Assembly: GCF_003402535.2 (NCBI RefSeq) | Contig: NZ_AP025170.1 | Coordinates: 3,348,001-3,412,000 of the forward strand | Direction of reading: 5' to 3' | DNA length: 64,000 nucleotides | From: Cupriavidus sp. P-10 | GTDB lineage: Bacteria > Pseudomonadota > Gammaproteobacteria > Burkholderiales > Burkholderiaceae | Shown: positions 9,126 to 20,298 of the stretch, in pieces | Numbering within the stretch: the stretch's first letter is position 1 | Layout: the number at the start of each line of letters is the position of its first letter | Translations under genes and position numbers: made by a program | The notes under the pieces: model-generated | Database searches by the model: none | Told to the model about the DNA's origin: nothing | What the model saw: the letters and a program-made list of their open reading frames with translations, nothing else

Positions 9126-9713
9126 TCAGAGCGTACCCTTGGTCGACGGGATCGTGTTGGCCGCGCGCGAATCCAGCTCAACCGCCATGCGCAGTGCCCG
9201 GCCAAAGGCCTTGAACACGGTTTCGCACTGATGGTGGGCATTGATGCCGCGCAGGTTGTCGATATGCAGGGTTACGCCCGCATGGTTGACGAAGCCGCGG
9301 AAGAACTCGATGGTCAGGTCGACGTCGAAGCTGCCCACGCGCGCACGCGTGAACGGCACGTGGAACTCCAGGCCGGGGCGGCCGGAGAAGTCGATCACCA
9401 CGCGCGACAGGCATTCGTCCAGCGGCACGTAGCTGTGGCCGTAGCGGGTGATGCCTTTCTTGTCGCCGATGGCCCTGGCGACCGCCTGGCCGAGCGTAAT
9501 GCCAACGTCTTCCACCGTATGGTGGTCGTCGATATGCGTGTCGCCGGTGGCTACGACCTCCAGGTCGAACATGCCATGCCGGGCGATCTGGTCAAGCATG
9601 TGGTCGAGGAACGGCACGCCCGACGCCAGCTTCTGGCGGCCGGTGCCGTCGAGATTCAGGGAAACGCGAATTTGCGTTTCCGAAGTATTGCGGGTGACCT
9701 CTGCAACACGCAT
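9126..9713 (-). CDS. hisB: imidazoleglycerol-phosphate dehydratase HisB
   Basis: HisB dehydrates IGP to imidazole acetol phosphate, the sixth step of the pathway, with manganese. The 195-residue monofunctional enzyme has the two metal-binding repeats [11 protein letters not shown] and NAHHQCE, plus the segment [13 protein letters not shown]. The start [10 protein letters not shown] was preferred over an upstream in-frame ATG because it matches the family length. It lies four bases after hisC. The phosphatase domain of the enterobacterial bifunctional HisB is absent. Confidence 0.96.
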   Translation of the reverse strand: MRVAEVTRNTSETQIRVSLNLDGTGRQKLASGVPFLDHMLDQIARHGMFDLEVVATGDTHIDDHHTVEDVGITLGQAVARAIGDKKGITRYGHSYVPLDECLSRVVIDFSGRPGLEFHVPFTRARVGSFDVDLTIEFFRGFVNHAGVTLHIDNLRGINAHHQCETVFKAFGRALRMAVELDSRAANTIPSTKGTL

Positions 9714-9717
9714 GGTG

Positions 9718-10818
9718 TTAATCCTGCAGCGACGCTGCGAATGCCTCAAGGAACTGCGCGTTTTCTTCGGGCGTGCTGACCGTGACGCGCAGACAATTGG
9801 CCAGCAACGGGTGCATTTTACTCACGTTCTTGATCAATACCTTCCGCGCCAGCAGGCGGTCGAAGGTCTGTGCCGCATCCGGCACGCGCGCCAGCAGGAA
9901 GTTGGCGGCGCTGGGGAACACCGTGACGACGGCGTGCACGGCCATGCCGTCGGCCACGCGGGTGCGCTCGGCGCGCAGTTGCGCGGCCTGTTCGTCCAGC
10001 ACCGACACATGCTCCAGCGCGAACAGCGCGGCGGCCTCGGTCAGCACGTTGACGTTGTAGGGCGGTCGCACCTTGTCGATCTGCGCCAGCCACGCCGGCG
10101 CACCGGCCAGGTAGCCCAGGCGGATGCCGGCCAGGCCGAGCTTGGACACGGTGCGCATCACCAGCAGGTTGCCGAAGTCCGTCAGGCGCGGCATCCAGCT
10201 TTGCTGCGCGAACGGCTGGTAGGCCTCGTCGACCACCACCACGCTGTTGCAGACCTCGCCTTGCGCGGCACGGAGGATGGCCTCCATGTCGGCCGCGTCG
10301 AACAGGTTGCCGGTGGGGTTGTTCGGATACGCCAGGTAAATGATGGCGGGCTGGTGCTCGGCCATCGCCGCCAGCATGGCGTCGCGGTCGAGCGTGAAAT
10401 CCGCGCGCAGCGGCACGCCGACGAACTCGAGGCCGGCAAACTGCGCCGACATCGCGTACATGACGAAGCCCGGCACCGGCGCCATCACCTTGGCGCCCGG
10501 CTTGGCCGCGGCCAGCGCCAGCATGCTGATGATCTCGTCCGAGCCATTGCCCAGCAGCACGTCCATGCCGGCGGGCACGGCCATCACGTCCTTCAGTCTG
10601 GTGCGCAGCGCTTCGCTGCTGGGCACCGGGTAGCGGTTCAGCGCCACCTCGCCCAGCCGCGCGGCCAACTGCTGGCGCAGCTCGGGCGGCAGGCGGTAGG
10701 GATTCTCCATGGCGTCGAGCTTGACCAGACCGTGCGAATCCGGCACGTGGTAGGCGCCCATGGCGCGCACGTCGTCACGGATGATGCGTTCGATCAGAGA
10801 GGGCTCTACGGCTGACAT
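9718..10818 (-). CDS. hisC: histidinol-phosphate aminotransferase HisC
   Basis: HisC transaminates imidazole acetol phosphate to histidinol phosphate with PLP. The 366-residue fold-type I aminotransferase shows the substrate segment [12 protein letters not shown], the Asn-Pro motif AYPNNPTGN, the Asp that pairs with the PLP nitrogen in [10 protein letters not shown], and the Schiff-base Lys in [15 protein letters not shown]. It lies between hisD (35-base gap) and hisB (4-base gap). Confidence 0.95.
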   Translation of the reverse strand: MSAVEPSLIERIIRDDVRAMGAYHVPDSHGLVKLDAMENPYRLPPELRQQLAARLGEVALNRYPVPSSEALRTRLKDVMAVPAGMDVLLGNGSDEIISMLALAAAKPGAKVMAPVPGFVMYAMSAQFAGLEFVGVPLRADFTLDRDAMLAAMAEHQPAIIYLAYPNNPTGNLFDAADMEAILRAAQGEVCNSVVVVDEAYQPFAQQSWMPRLTDFGNLLVMRTVSKLGLAGIRLGYLAGAPAWLAQIDKVRPPYNVNVLTEAAALFALEHVSVLDEQAAQLRAERTRVADGMAVHAVVTVFPSAANFLLARVPDAAQTFDRLLARKVLIKNVSKMHPLLANCLRVTVSTPEENAQFLEAFAASLQD

Positions 10819-10853
10819 GGAAACTCCAGGTTTGACTGCGTTGGTTCAGTAGA

Positions 10854-12197
10854 TCAACTGCGCTTGAAACGGTATTCCGCGCTGCGGGCGTGGGCCTGCA
10901 GGCCTTCGCCGTACGCCAGTTCGGCGGCGATCTGGCCGAGCATCTGCGCCCCGCCCTCGCTCACCTCGATCAGGCTCGAGCGCTTCAGGAAGTCATAGAC
11001 GCCCAGCGGCGACGAGAAGCGCGCGGTACGCGAGGTCGGCAGCACGTGGTTGGGGCCGGCGCAGTAGTCGCCCAGCGACTCGCTGGTATAGCGGCCGAGG
11101 AAGATGGCGCCGGCGTGGCGGATCTTCTCGCTCCACTGGCGCGGGTTCTCCGCGGAGATTTCCAGGTGCTCCGGCGCGATCGCGTTGGCAATCTCGCAGG
11201 CTTCTTCCATGTCGCGCACCTTGACCAGCGCGCCACGGCCGGAGATCGACGCGGCGATCACGTCGCGGCGCGGCATGGTCGGCAGCTGGCGCTGGATGCT
11301 GGCTTCGACGCGGGCGATGTAGTCGGCGTCCGGGCACAGCAGGATCGACTGCGCCAGTTCATCGTGCTCGGCCTGCGAGAACAGGTCCATCGCGACCCAG
11401 TCGGGGTCGGTGGTGCCGTCGCAGATCACCAGGATCTCGGACGGACCGGCGATCATGTCGATGCCGACGGTGCCGAATACGCGGCGCTTGGCCGCGGCCA
11501 CGTAGGCATTGCCCGGGCCGACGATCTTGTCGACCTGCGGCAGCGTGGCGGTGCCGTAGGCCAGCGCGCCCACGGCCTGCGCGCCGCCGATGGTGAAGAC
11601 GCGGTCGACGCCGGCGATCTGCGCGGCGGCCAGCACCAGCTCGTTGCGCACGCCGCCGGGCGTGGGCACGACCATGATGATTTCCTTCACGCCGGCCACG
11701 CGCGCCGGGATCGCGTTCATCAGCACCGACGACGGGTAGGCGGCCTTGCCGCCCGGCACGTAGATGCCGACGCGGTCCAGCGGCGTCACCTTCTGGCCCA
11801 GCATGGTGCCGTCGGCCTCGGTGTACTCCCAGCTATGGCTGCCGCACTCGATCTTCTGCTTCTCGTGGTAGGCACGCACACGCGCGGCGGCGGCTTCCAG
11901 CGCGGCGCGGCGCTTGGGCTCGAGGTCTTCGAGCGCGGCTTCGAGCTCGGCCTGCGACAGTTCCAGCGCCGCGATCGACGGCGCTTCCATGCGATCGAAG
12001 CGTTTGGTGTATTCCAGCACCGCGGCGTCGCCGCGCGCCTTCACGTCGGCCAGGATCTGCGCCGCGGCGCGGTCGATGGCCTCGTCCTCGCCGGCCTCGA
12101 AGGCCAGCACCTGGCGCAGCGCCTCGGCAAAGCGCGGCTCGCTGGAATCAAGCCGGCGGATCGGCAGGTTTTCCATTTCGGATGCGGTTGCGTTCAT
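10854..12197 (-). CDS. hisD: histidinol dehydrogenase HisD
   Basis: HisD oxidises histidinol to histidine in two NAD-dependent steps using zinc. The 447-residue protein contains the conserved NAD-binding and active-site segments [36 protein letters not shown] and the glutamate/histidine region APEHLEI. Gln and His ligands for zinc (SQAEHDE) are in place. Its N-terminus is about 13 residues longer than the shortest homologues. It follows hisG by 51 bases. Confidence 0.96.
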   Translation of the reverse strand: MNATASEMENLPIRRLDSSEPRFAEALRQVLAFEAGEDEAIDRAAAQILADVKARGDAAVLEYTKRFDRMEAPSIAALELSQAELEAALEDLEPKRRAALEAAAARVRAYHEKQKIECGSHSWEYTEADGTMLGQKVTPLDRVGIYVPGGKAAYPSSVLMNAIPARVAGVKEIIMVVPTPGGVRNELVLAAAQIAGVDRVFTIGGAQAVGALAYGTATLPQVDKIVGPGNAYVAAAKRRVFGTVGIDMIAGPSEILVICDGTTDPDWVAMDLFSQAEHDELAQSILLCPDADYIARVEASIQRQLPTMPRRDVIAASISGRGALVKVRDMEEACEIANAIAPEHLEISAENPRQWSEKIRHAGAIFLGRYTSESLGDYCAGPNHVLPTSRTARFSSPLGVYDFLKRSSLIEVSEGGAQMLGQIAAELAYGEGLQAHARSAEYRFKRS

Positions 12198-12248
12198 GAC
12201 TTCTTTTCCTTCTCGGTCGGCATCGGGCTGGTGTGGCGCGATGTGGCC

Positions 12249-12923
12249 TTACACCAGTGCCGCCGAAGCGCGTTCGAAAGCGTCGAGGATCGGCGCCAGC
12301 CGCTCGCGCTTGAGTTTGAGCGCGGCCTGGTTCACCACCAGCCGCGACGAAATTTGCACGATCTCTTCCACTTCGACCAGGTTGTTGGCGCGCAGCGTGC
12401 TGCCGGTGCTGACCAGGTCGACGATGGCATCGGACAGGCCCACCAGCGGGCCCAGCTCCATGGAACCGTACAGCTTGATCAGGTCGACGTGAACGCCCTT
12501 TTTCGCAAAATGCTCGCGCGCGGTCTGCACGTACTTGGTTGCCACCGCCAGGCGCGCACCCTGGCGCACCGCGTTGGCGTAGTCAAACCCGGCCGGCACC
12601 GCCACCGACATGCGGCAGCGGGCGATATTGAGGTCGATCGGTGCGTACAGGCCGGCCATGCCGTGCTCCATCAGCACGTCCTTGCCGGCCACGCCGAAAT
12701 CGGCGGCGCCGTACTGCACGTAGGTCGGCACATCCGAGGCGCGCACGATCACCACGCGCACGGCGGGGTCGGAGGTCGGCAGGATCAGCTTGCGCGAGGT
12801 CTCGGGATCCTCGGTCACCCGGATGCCGGCGGCTTCGAGCAGCGGCAGCGTTTCGGTAAAGATGCGGCCCTTGGACAGCGCCAGCGTCAGCTGGTTGGGG
12901 GAAGCATTGAAAGTGGGGCTCAT
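12249..12923 (-). CDS. hisG: ATP phosphoribosyltransferase catalytic subunit HisG, short form
   Basis: HisG condenses ATP and PRPP, the committed and feedback-controlled step of histidine synthesis. The chosen start gives 224 residues, [20 protein letters not shown]. The PRPP-binding loop [14 protein letters not shown] is present. The C-terminal regulatory ACT-like domain of the long form is missing, so this is the short type that needs the HisZ regulatory subunit. No hisZ is in the window. It lies 17 bases after murA, suggesting one transcript. Confidence 0.95.
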   Translation of the reverse strand: MSPTFNASPNQLTLALSKGRIFTETLPLLEAAGIRVTEDPETSRKLILPTSDPAVRVVIVRASDVPTYVQYGAADFGVAGKDVLMEHGMAGLYAPIDLNIARCRMSVAVPAGFDYANAVRQGARLAVATKYVQTAREHFAKKGVHVDLIKLYGSMELGPLVGLSDAIVDLVSTGSTLRANNLVEVEEIVQISSRLVVNQAALKLKRERLAPILDAFERASAALV

Positions 12924-12940
12924 CGGCTCAGTCCTCGTGC

Positions 12941-14530
<1,590 letters not shown>

Positions 14531-14571
14531 TCAGCGTATTCAGTAAGTGCGCAGTGTCAGTGCGGTCGCGC

Positions 14572-15393
14572 TCAGTGGCGCAGCTTGTAGCCGGACTTCA
14601 GCAGCCGCAGCGCCAGCGCCGCCAGCACCACGAAGGCCGATCCCACCACCGCCAGGCTGAACAGCGGCGACACGTCCGAGACGCCGAAGAAGCCATAGCG
14701 GAAGCCGTCGATCATGTAGAAGAACGGATTGGCATGGGACACCGCCTGCCAGAAGGCCGGCAGCGAATGGATCGAATAGAACACGCCGGACAGGAAGGTG
14801 GCCGGCATGATCAGGAAGTTCTGGAACGCGGCGAGCTGGTCGAATTTCTCGGCCCAGATGCCGGCGATCAGGCCGAGCGTGCCGAGGATGCCCGCGCCCA
14901 GCAGCGCAAACACCACGATCCAGCCGATGTTGGCGAAATGCAGGTTGGCAAACCATGCCGTCACCAGCAGCACGCCCAAGCCCACGGTCAGCCCGCGGAT
15001 CACCGAGGCCAGCACATAGGCACCAAACATCTCCCAGTGCGATAGCGGCGGCAGCATCACGAACACCAGGTTGCCGGTGATCTTGGACTGGATCAGCGAC
15101 GACGAACTGTTGGCAAAGGCATTCTGCAGCACGCTCATCATCACCAGGCCAGGCACCAGGAAGGCGGTATAGCTGATCTGGTCATAGATCTTGACCCGGT
15201 CTTCGAGCACATGGCCGAAGATCAGCAGGTATAGCACCGCAGTCAGCACCGGCGCGGCCACGGTCTGGAAGCTGACCTTCCAGAAGCGCAGCACTTCCTT
15301 GTACAGCAGGGTCCGGAAGCCGACCAGGCTGCCCACGGCCATCGGGCCCAGGCGCGCGTCATCCACCATTTCGATTTCGCCAGGCTGCTTCAT
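14572..15393 (-). CDS. ABC-2 type transporter permease
   Basis: A 273-residue inner-membrane permease with six hydrophobic segments of the ABC-2 fold (YadH-like). Motifs include LLYKEVLRFWKVSFQTV at the cytoplasmic entry helix and LPAFWQAVSHANPFFYMIDGFRYG near the end. Its start overlaps the stop of the ATPase gene by four bases. The pair probably exports a lipid or polysaccharide-like substrate, but the substrate is unknown. Confidence 0.9.
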   Translation of the reverse strand: MKQPGEIEMVDDARLGPMAVGSLVGFRTLLYKEVLRFWKVSFQTVAAPVLTAVLYLLIFGHVLEDRVKIYDQISYTAFLVPGLVMMSVLQNAFANSSSSLIQSKITGNLVFVMLPPLSHWEMFGAYVLASVIRGLTVGLGVLLVTAWFANLHFANIGWIVVFALLGAGILGTLGLIAGIWAEKFDQLAAFQNFLIMPATFLSGVFYSIHSLPAFWQAVSHANPFFYMIDGFRYGFFGVSDVSPLFSLAVVGSAFVVLAALALRLLKSGYKLRH

Positions 15394-16340
15394 GCCGCGG
15401 CCTCCATGGAGGGGTCGGGCAGCGCGCCCGGCATGTGCCCCTCGCGGCGCATGATCTGGACAAATACGTCTTCGAGGTCGGCCTTGTTGATTTCCATGTC
15501 TTCGATGTCACAGCCCGCTTCGCGGCAGGCGGCCAGGATCGGCTCTACCGCCTGGTAGCCCGACAGCCGCAGCCGCACCGCGCGCTCGCCCGGGTTGGCC
15601 GGCATGCGCAGCGGTTCCAGCGCCGGCGGCAGGCTGCCGCGCGCGAAAGTCAGCACCAGTTGCAGGCCGGCGAACTGCGTCAGCAGGCTGCTGGTGCGGT
15701 CCAGCGCCACCACTTCGCCGAACTTGAGCATGGCGATGCGGTCACAGAGCGCCTCGGCCTCTTCCAGGTAGTGCGTGGTCAGGATGATGGTGTGGCCTTC
15801 CCGGTTCAGGCGCGAGATGAACTTCCACAGCGTCTGGCGCAGTTCGACGTCGACGCCGGCGGTGGGTTCGTCCAGTACGATCACCGGCGGGCGGTGCACC
15901 AGCGCCTGCGCCACCAGCACGCGGCGCTTCATCCCCCCGGACAACTGGCGCATATTGGAATCGGCCTTGCTGGTCAGGTCCAGGTTGGCCATGATCTCGT
16001 CGATCCAGTCGTCGTTGCGGGTCAGCCCGAAATAGCCGGACTGCAGCCGCAGCGTCTCGCGCACCGTGAAGAACGGGTCGAACACCAGTTCCTGCGGCAC
16101 CACGCCAAGCATACGCCGCGCCATCCGGTAGTCGGAAACGACATCGTGACCCAGCACACGGACGTGGCCGGAGTCGGCGCGGTTCAGGCCGGCGAGGATC
16201 GAGATCAGCGTGGTCTTGCCGGCGCCGTTCGGCCCGAGCAGGCCGAAGAATTCGCCGCGTTCGACGGTGAAGCTGACGCCCTTGAGCGCCTGCAGGTTGC
16301 GGTAGCGCTTGCGAACGTCGTGGATTTCAATGGCTTTCAT
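15390..16340 (-). CDS. ABC transporter ATP-binding protein (YadG-like)
   Basis: A 316-residue ATPase for the adjacent permease. It has Walker A LLGPNGAGKTT, the signature LSGGMKRRVLVAQAL, Walker B VIVLDEPTAGVD and the switch His in LTTHYLEEAEALCD. A C-terminal extension of about 90 residues follows the nucleotide-binding domain. A TATAAT box lies about 130 bases upstream (16473-16478), so this pair may also have its own promoter in addition to read-through from mlaB. Confidence 0.92.
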   Translation of the reverse strand: MKAIEIHDVRKRYRNLQALKGVSFTVERGEFFGLLGPNGAGKTTLISILAGLNRADSGHVRVLGHDVVSDYRMARRMLGVVPQELVFDPFFTVRETLRLQSGYFGLTRNDDWIDEIMANLDLTSKADSNMRQLSGGMKRRVLVAQALVHRPPVIVLDEPTAGVDVELRQTLWKFISRLNREGHTIILTTHYLEEAEALCDRIAMLKFGEVVALDRTSSLLTQFAGLQLVLTFARGSLPPALEPLRMPANPGERAVRLRLSGYQAVEPILAACREAGCDIEDMEINKADLEDVFVQIMRREGHMPGALPDPSMEAAA

Positions 16341-16472
16341 GGCCGATTGTTTGTGGCGTGTCCGGCTTTTTTTGGGCCGTCCGCCTGAAAAGGGGAGCTA
16401 CTGCGTGCCCGGATATCCTGGGCCGGTCTGGCATGCACCGGAATCAGGCGGGGGATGGGCGAACAACCCGGA

Positions 16473-16478
16473 ATTATA
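16473..16478 (-). promoter_or_regulatory. candidate -10 box upstream of the ABC-2 exporter genes
   Basis: A perfect TATAAT on the minus strand lies in the 258-base gap between mlaB and the ATPase gene. No good -35 box is seen at 16-18 bases, so confidence is limited. Confidence 0.35.
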
Positions 16479-16598
16479 GGGGATGCGGGGTGGGTCCCGC
16501 TTGATCCCCACCGGATCGTCCGCTGGGCGCGGCGACAGCACCAGGCCGTCGCCGGGGCATCGCGGTCGGGCGCCAAGGTTGCGCCCGGCGATGCCGGA

Positions 16599-16916
16599 TC
16601 AATGTCGGTGGTGGTGGCCCGGGTGGGGAAGCGCCTCGGCGCCGGTCGCCAGGCCCAGCAGGCCGTCGACACCATAGAGGTTGGCCAGCTGCGACAGTTG
16701 CGCCGGCACCGCGCGCAATGACAGCGCCAGGTTGCGCGCGGCTGCGGCACGATGCCACGCCAGCAGCACGGCAACAGCGGAGGAATCCACCTGCGCCAGG
16801 CCGGTGCAGTCGACCTGCACCTGGCCCTGCACTCCGCCCTGCGCCACGCGTGCCAGCCCGTCGCGCAGCACGGCGGCGGCGTTCTGGTTGGTCAGCGAGG
16901 TGCCCAGCGAAAGCAT
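16599..16916 (-). CDS. mlaB: STAS-domain protein MlaB
   Basis: MlaB is the small cytoplasmic STAS-domain subunit that stabilises the MlaF ATPase in the MlaFEDB phospholipid transporter. The 105-residue protein has the STAS core VDCTGLAQVDSSAVAVLLAW, with the Asp-Ser-Ser loop typical of MlaB. It ends in an unusual His-rich tail (PHPGHHHRH). It is last in the mla set, after a 152-base gap with a terminator-like hairpin behind mlaC. Confidence 0.88.
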   Translation of the reverse strand: MLSLGTSLTNQNAAAVLRDGLARVAQGGVQGQVQVDCTGLAQVDSSAVAVLLAWHRAAAARNLALSLRAVPAQLSQLANLYGVDGLLGLATGAEALPHPGHHHRH

Positions 16917-16964
16917 GGTGGCGTCAGGAAACGAATTTGGCGTGGATGGATGGCAATGCGGCGC

Positions 16965-16995
16965 AAACAAAAGCTCCCGCGCTGAGGCGGGAGCC
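16965..16995 (-). terminator. terminator-like hairpin between mlaC and mlaB
   Basis: The 8-base-pair stem gctcccgc/gcgggagc around a six-base loop is followed on the minus strand by TTTTGTTT. It sits inside the mla cluster, so it may reduce rather than stop expression of mlaB and the genes beyond. Confidence 0.65.
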
Positions 16996-17068
16996 AGTGC
17001 CGCGAACGGCCATTGTAGTGCAGATCGACGCGCAGTGCTGCATTGCAGCGGCACGCGCTCGCCGCGGC

Positions 17069-17698
17069 TTAGCTCTTGGCGTTGGCCAGCTGGCGGTTGC
17101 GGTCCTGCAGCGTCTTGATCACGCCCTCGACGCCCTGCTGGCCGACGATGGTGTTGAAGCTGCCCTTGTAAGCCTCGGTCAGCCACGCGCCCAGCACGTT
17201 GATGTCGTAGACCTTCCAGCCATTCGCGGTCTTCTCCAGGCGGTAGTCCATCTGGATCGGCTCGCCCTTGTTGATGACCTGGGTGCGGATGGTGGCATCG
17301 GTGTCCTCAGGCGTGCCGCGGTACGGGCGGTACTGCACGGCCTGGTCGCGGATCTGGGCGATGGCGCCGGCGTAGGTGCGGATCAGCAGGGTCTTGAACT
17401 CCTCGGTGATCTGCTTCTGCTGCTCGGGCGTCGCCTTCGACCAGTTACGGCCCATCGCGATCTGCGTGGTCTTCTGGAAATTGGCGTTCGGGATGATCTT
17501 CTGCTCGACCAGCGCGGTGATCTTGGCGATATTGCCGGCCTGCATGTCCTTGTCTGCCTTGACGGTCGTCATCACGTCGTTGACCACGGCCTTGACCAGC
17601 CCGTCCGGCGTCGCAGCGTCCTGGGCCGGCGTCTGTGCGTGGGCAGCGCCGGCGAAGGCAACTACCGTAAGGAAGGGGACCAACAGTCGCTTAATCAT
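17069..17698 (-). CDS. mlaC: periplasmic phospholipid shuttle MlaC
   Basis: MlaC carries phospholipid between the outer-membrane MlaA-porin complex and the inner-membrane MlaFEDB complex. The chosen start gives 209 residues with a cleavable signal peptide (MIKRLLVPFLTVVAFAGAAHA) and a good aaggaaaa ribosome-binding site. The mature part shows the family segments ATPEQQKQITEEFKTLL, RTYAGAI and VYDINVLGAWL. It lies between mlaA (211-base gap) and mlaB. Confidence 0.95.
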   Translation of the reverse strand: MIKRLLVPFLTVVAFAGAAHAQTPAQDAATPDGLVKAVVNDVMTTVKADKDMQAGNIAKITALVEQKIIPNANFQKTTQIAMGRNWSKATPEQQKQITEEFKTLLIRTYAGAIAQIRDQAVQYRPYRGTPEDTDATIRTQVINKGEPIQMDYRLEKTANGWKVYDINVLGAWLTEAYKGSFNTIVGQQGVEGVIKTLQDRNRQLANAKS

Positions 17699-17909
17699 GG
17701 ATTTTTCCTTCTTTCTCATTGACGTTTTCCGGCGGGGCCACCGGCCGGGCGCCGCCTGCCGGCAGCGGCCTTGCGGTGATTGGAACATAAGCAAGGCCCG
17801 CAGGTTGCACGGACCAGGCCTTCCCCGCCACTTCCAAACAAATTGTTTCAGCCCTCACAGGGCATTCACAGCCTGGCGCCCGCCCGTTGGGATTGGCGCC
17901 ACAACGTGG

Positions 17910-18923
17910 TCAACGGATCCGGATCACACCTGGGACGAGACGCTGCATCGGCTCCACCGCCGGCACCGGCAGGCTCTGGCTTTCCGGCTGGATGTCGCCC
18001 TTTGGCGGCGTGGCGGCGGGTGCGGAGGCATCGGCCGGCGGCGTGGCCGCGGGCGCGGACGCGTCCGCCGGTTGTGTGCCGGGTGCCGGTGCCGCAGGCG
18101 TGGTGGCGCCGGCAGGCTTGTCATCCTCGGTGCCCGCCGGAGCGGCCGGCGCTGCGGGTGCGGCGCCCTCGCTGTCCACGTCGTCGTCGGCGGCTTCCGG
18201 CGGATTGCCGTCGTAAACCAGGTACTGGCGCCGCTGCAGGTAGGAGTCGCGCAGGAACGAGTATTTGTCCAGCGCTGCCTGTTCCAGCAGGTTGCTCGCG
18301 CCCAGCAACTGCGCACGGCCCGCGACGATGCGCACGCCGGTCAGCGAGTTGCGCAGCGATACCGGGTAGAGATAGGCCGACGGGTCGAACTGGCGGTCCA
18401 CCAGCATGCCGCCGGTGTCGCGCACCGAGCTCGGACCGAACAGCGGCAGCACCAGGTACGGGCCCGGGGGCACGCCCCACACACCCAGCGTCTGCCCAAA
18501 GTCTTCCTTGTACTTGGGCAGGCCGGCCGGCGTGGCGATGTCGATCAGGCCGCCCAGGCCAAGCACGCTGTTCATCGCCACGCGCATGGAGTCTTCCGCC
18601 GCGCGCGTAGGCTTGCCCTGCAGCAGATTGTTCGCCGCCGAATAGACATCGCTGATGTTGGAGAAGAAGTTCTCCACCGCGCGCTGCACCGGCGTCGGCG
18701 TGTAGTCGGCGTAGAACTCGGCCACCGGGCGCAGGATGCCCTTGTCGAAGTCCTCGTTGATCTTCGAGACTTCGCGGTTAAAGGGCTCCAGCGGATCCTT
18801 AGGGTTGGCCGTGGGGCCGGTGGCACAGCCGGCGAGCAGCGCCGCGGCTGCCGCCGCGGCCATCAGGCCAGCCACCGGACGGCGCGCGGCGCGGCCCGGT
18901 TTGACGGGGGGAACAACGCTCAT
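17910..18923 (-). CDS. mlaA: outer-membrane lipoprotein MlaA (VacJ)
   Basis: MlaA removes mislocalised phospholipid from the outer leaflet of the outer membrane, normally in complex with a trimeric porin. The 337-residue protein has a lipoprotein signal with lipobox LLAGC (Cys about residue 32) and the VacJ core, including DPLEPFNREVSKINEDFDKG and GPYLVLPLFGPSSVRDT. About 95 C-terminal residues beyond the core are Ala/Pro-rich low complexity with an 11-residue tandem repeat. The start overlaps the mlaD stop by four bases. In this genus it is encoded inside the mla operon, unlike E. coli. Confidence 0.95.
   Translation of the reverse strand: MSVVPPVKPGRAARRPVAGLMAAAAAAALLAGCATGPTANPKDPLEPFNREVSKINEDFDKGILRPVAEFYADYTPTPVQRAVENFFSNISDVYSAANNLLQGKPTRAAEDSMRVAMNSVLGLGGLIDIATPAGLPKYKEDFGQTLGVWGVPPGPYLVLPLFGPSSVRDTGGMLVDRQFDPSAYLYPVSLRNSLTGVRIVAGRAQLLGASNLLEQAALDKYSFLRDSYLQRRQYLVYDGNPPEAADDDVDSEGAAPAAPAAPAGTEDDKPAGATTPAAPAPGTQPADASAPAATPPADASAPAATPPKGDIQPESQSLPVPAVEPMQRLVPGVIRIR
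18004..18069. repeat. two-copy 33-base tandem repeat inside mlaA
   Basis: Units 18004-18036 and 18037-18069 are near-identical and in frame. They encode two copies of an Ala/Pro/Ser/Asp 11-residue unit in the low-complexity tail of MlaA. Confidence 0.7.
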
Positions 18924-19441
18924 TTGGCATCCCCACCCAGCGCCGGTGCGCTCGCGCCGGCCGCGGGCGAGCCGCTGGCCCCGCCGGCATCCGCCGCCTT
19001 GTTGTACAGGAACTGGCCAATCAGGTTTTCCAGCACCACCGCGGACTGCGTCATGGTGATGCGGGCGCCATCGGCCAGCATGGCGGTGTCCCCACCGGCT
19101 TCCAGGCCGAGGTACTGCTCGCCCAGCAGGCCCGAGGTCAGGATCTTGGCCGAGGTGTCCTTGGGAAACTGGTAGCGCTTCTCCAGGTTCATCTCGACGG
19201 TGGCCTGGTAAGTCTTGTCGTCGAAGCGGATCGCCGCGACGCGGCCAACCACCACGCCGGCGCTCTTGACCGGCGCGCGCGGCTTGAGCCCGCCGATGTT
19301 GTCGAAGCGGGCCTGCACGCTGTAAGTGTCCTGGAAGGTGAAGGCGCTCATGTTGCCCGCCTTAAGGGCCAGGAACAGCAGGGCCACAAACCCCGCCGCC
19401 ACGAACAGCCCCACCCAGAAATCGAGTGTGATCTTTTTCAT
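18920..19441 (-). CDS. mlaD: MCE-domain protein MlaD
   Basis: MlaD forms the hexameric periplasmic ring of the MlaFEDB complex. The 173-residue protein has one N-terminal membrane helix (DFWVGLFVAAGFVALLFLAL), an MCE domain with DNIGGLKPRAPVKSAGVVVGRV, the strand segment TSGLLGEQYLGLEAGG, and a hydrophobic pore helix near VVLENLIGQFLY. An Ala/Gly-rich tail ends the protein. It lies between mlaE (77-base gap) and mlaA (four-base overlap). Confidence 0.96.
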   Translation of the reverse strand: MKKITLDFWVGLFVAAGFVALLFLALKAGNMSAFTFQDTYSVQARFDNIGGLKPRAPVKSAGVVVGRVAAIRFDDKTYQATVEMNLEKRYQFPKDTSAKILTSGLLGEQYLGLEAGGDTAMLADGARITMTQSAVVLENLIGQFLYNKAADAGGASGSPAAGASAPALGGDAK

Positions 19442-19518
19442 CGGATTCTCTTCTTCAACCCCGTAGTGTCTTGTCGCTGTCTTTTTTCGTCTGTATCGCC
19501 CGCGCCGCTGGTCCAGCC

Positions 19519-20298
19519 TCAGTTGCTGAACATCAGCGCGGTCAGCAGGAAATCCAGCCCCAGTACCGCCAGCGACGCGATCACCACGGTACGGGTGGTC
19601 GCGCGCGAGACGCCCTCGGGCGTCGGCTTGGCCTCGAAACCCTGGTACAGGGCAATGAACGTCACGGCGATGCCAAAAATAAAGCTCTTGATGACGCCGT
19701 TGAGTACATCGGCGCGCACGTCCACGCCGCCCTGCATCTGCGACCAGAAGGCACCGGCGTCGACGCCGATCAGCTGCACGCCGACCACATAGCCGCCCAG
19801 GATGCCCACTGCGCTGAAGATCGTCGCCAGCACCGGCATGGCAATCACGCCCGCCCAGAAGCGCGGCGCGACCACGCGCTGCAGCGGGTTCACCGCCATC
19901 ATTTCCATCGCGGTCAGCTGCTCGCCCGCCTTCATCAGGCCGATCTCGGCGGTCAGCGAGGTGCCGGCGCGGCCCGCGAACAGCAGCGCGGTCACCACCG
20001 GCCCGAGTTCGCGCACCAGCGACAGCGCCACCAGCAGGCCCAGCGCCTGCTCCGAGCCGTAGCGGTTCAACGTGTAGTAGCCCTGCAAGCCCAGCACGAA
20101 GCCGACGAACAGGCCCGACACGGCGATGATCACCAGCGACAGGTTGCCGACAAAGAAAACCTGGTCGGTCACCAGCCGGAAGCGGCGCAGCAGCGCCGGC
20201 GACAGCCCCAGCACGGTAAGAAACATGCGGGTGGCATGGCCCAGGCCCGTCACGTTGCGGCGCACGGCCGCACCGATGGTGGTAAAGAAACCGATCAC
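19519..20298 (-). CDS. mlaE: ABC permease MlaE
   Basis: MlaE is the inner-membrane permease of the phospholipid transporter. The 259-residue protein has five or six hydrophobic segments with the family motifs GLVVALSLVRELGPVVTALLFAGRAG, AEIGLMKAGEQLTAMEMM (split here by context) and PRFWAGVIAMP. It overlaps the mlaF stop by four bases, which fits assembly as a 2:2 pair with that ATPase. Confidence 0.96.
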   Translation of the reverse strand: MIGFFTTIGAAVRRNVTGLGHATRMFLTVLGLSPALLRRFRLVTDQVFFVGNLSLVIIAVSGLFVGFVLGLQGYYTLNRYGSEQALGLLVALSLVRELGPVVTALLFAGRAGTSLTAEIGLMKAGEQLTAMEMMAVNPLQRVVAPRFWAGVIAMPVLATIFSAVGILGGYVVGVQLIGVDAGAFWSQMQGGVDVRADVLNGVIKSFIFGIAVTFIALYQGFEAKPTPEGVSRATTRTVVIASLAVLGLDFLLTALMFSN

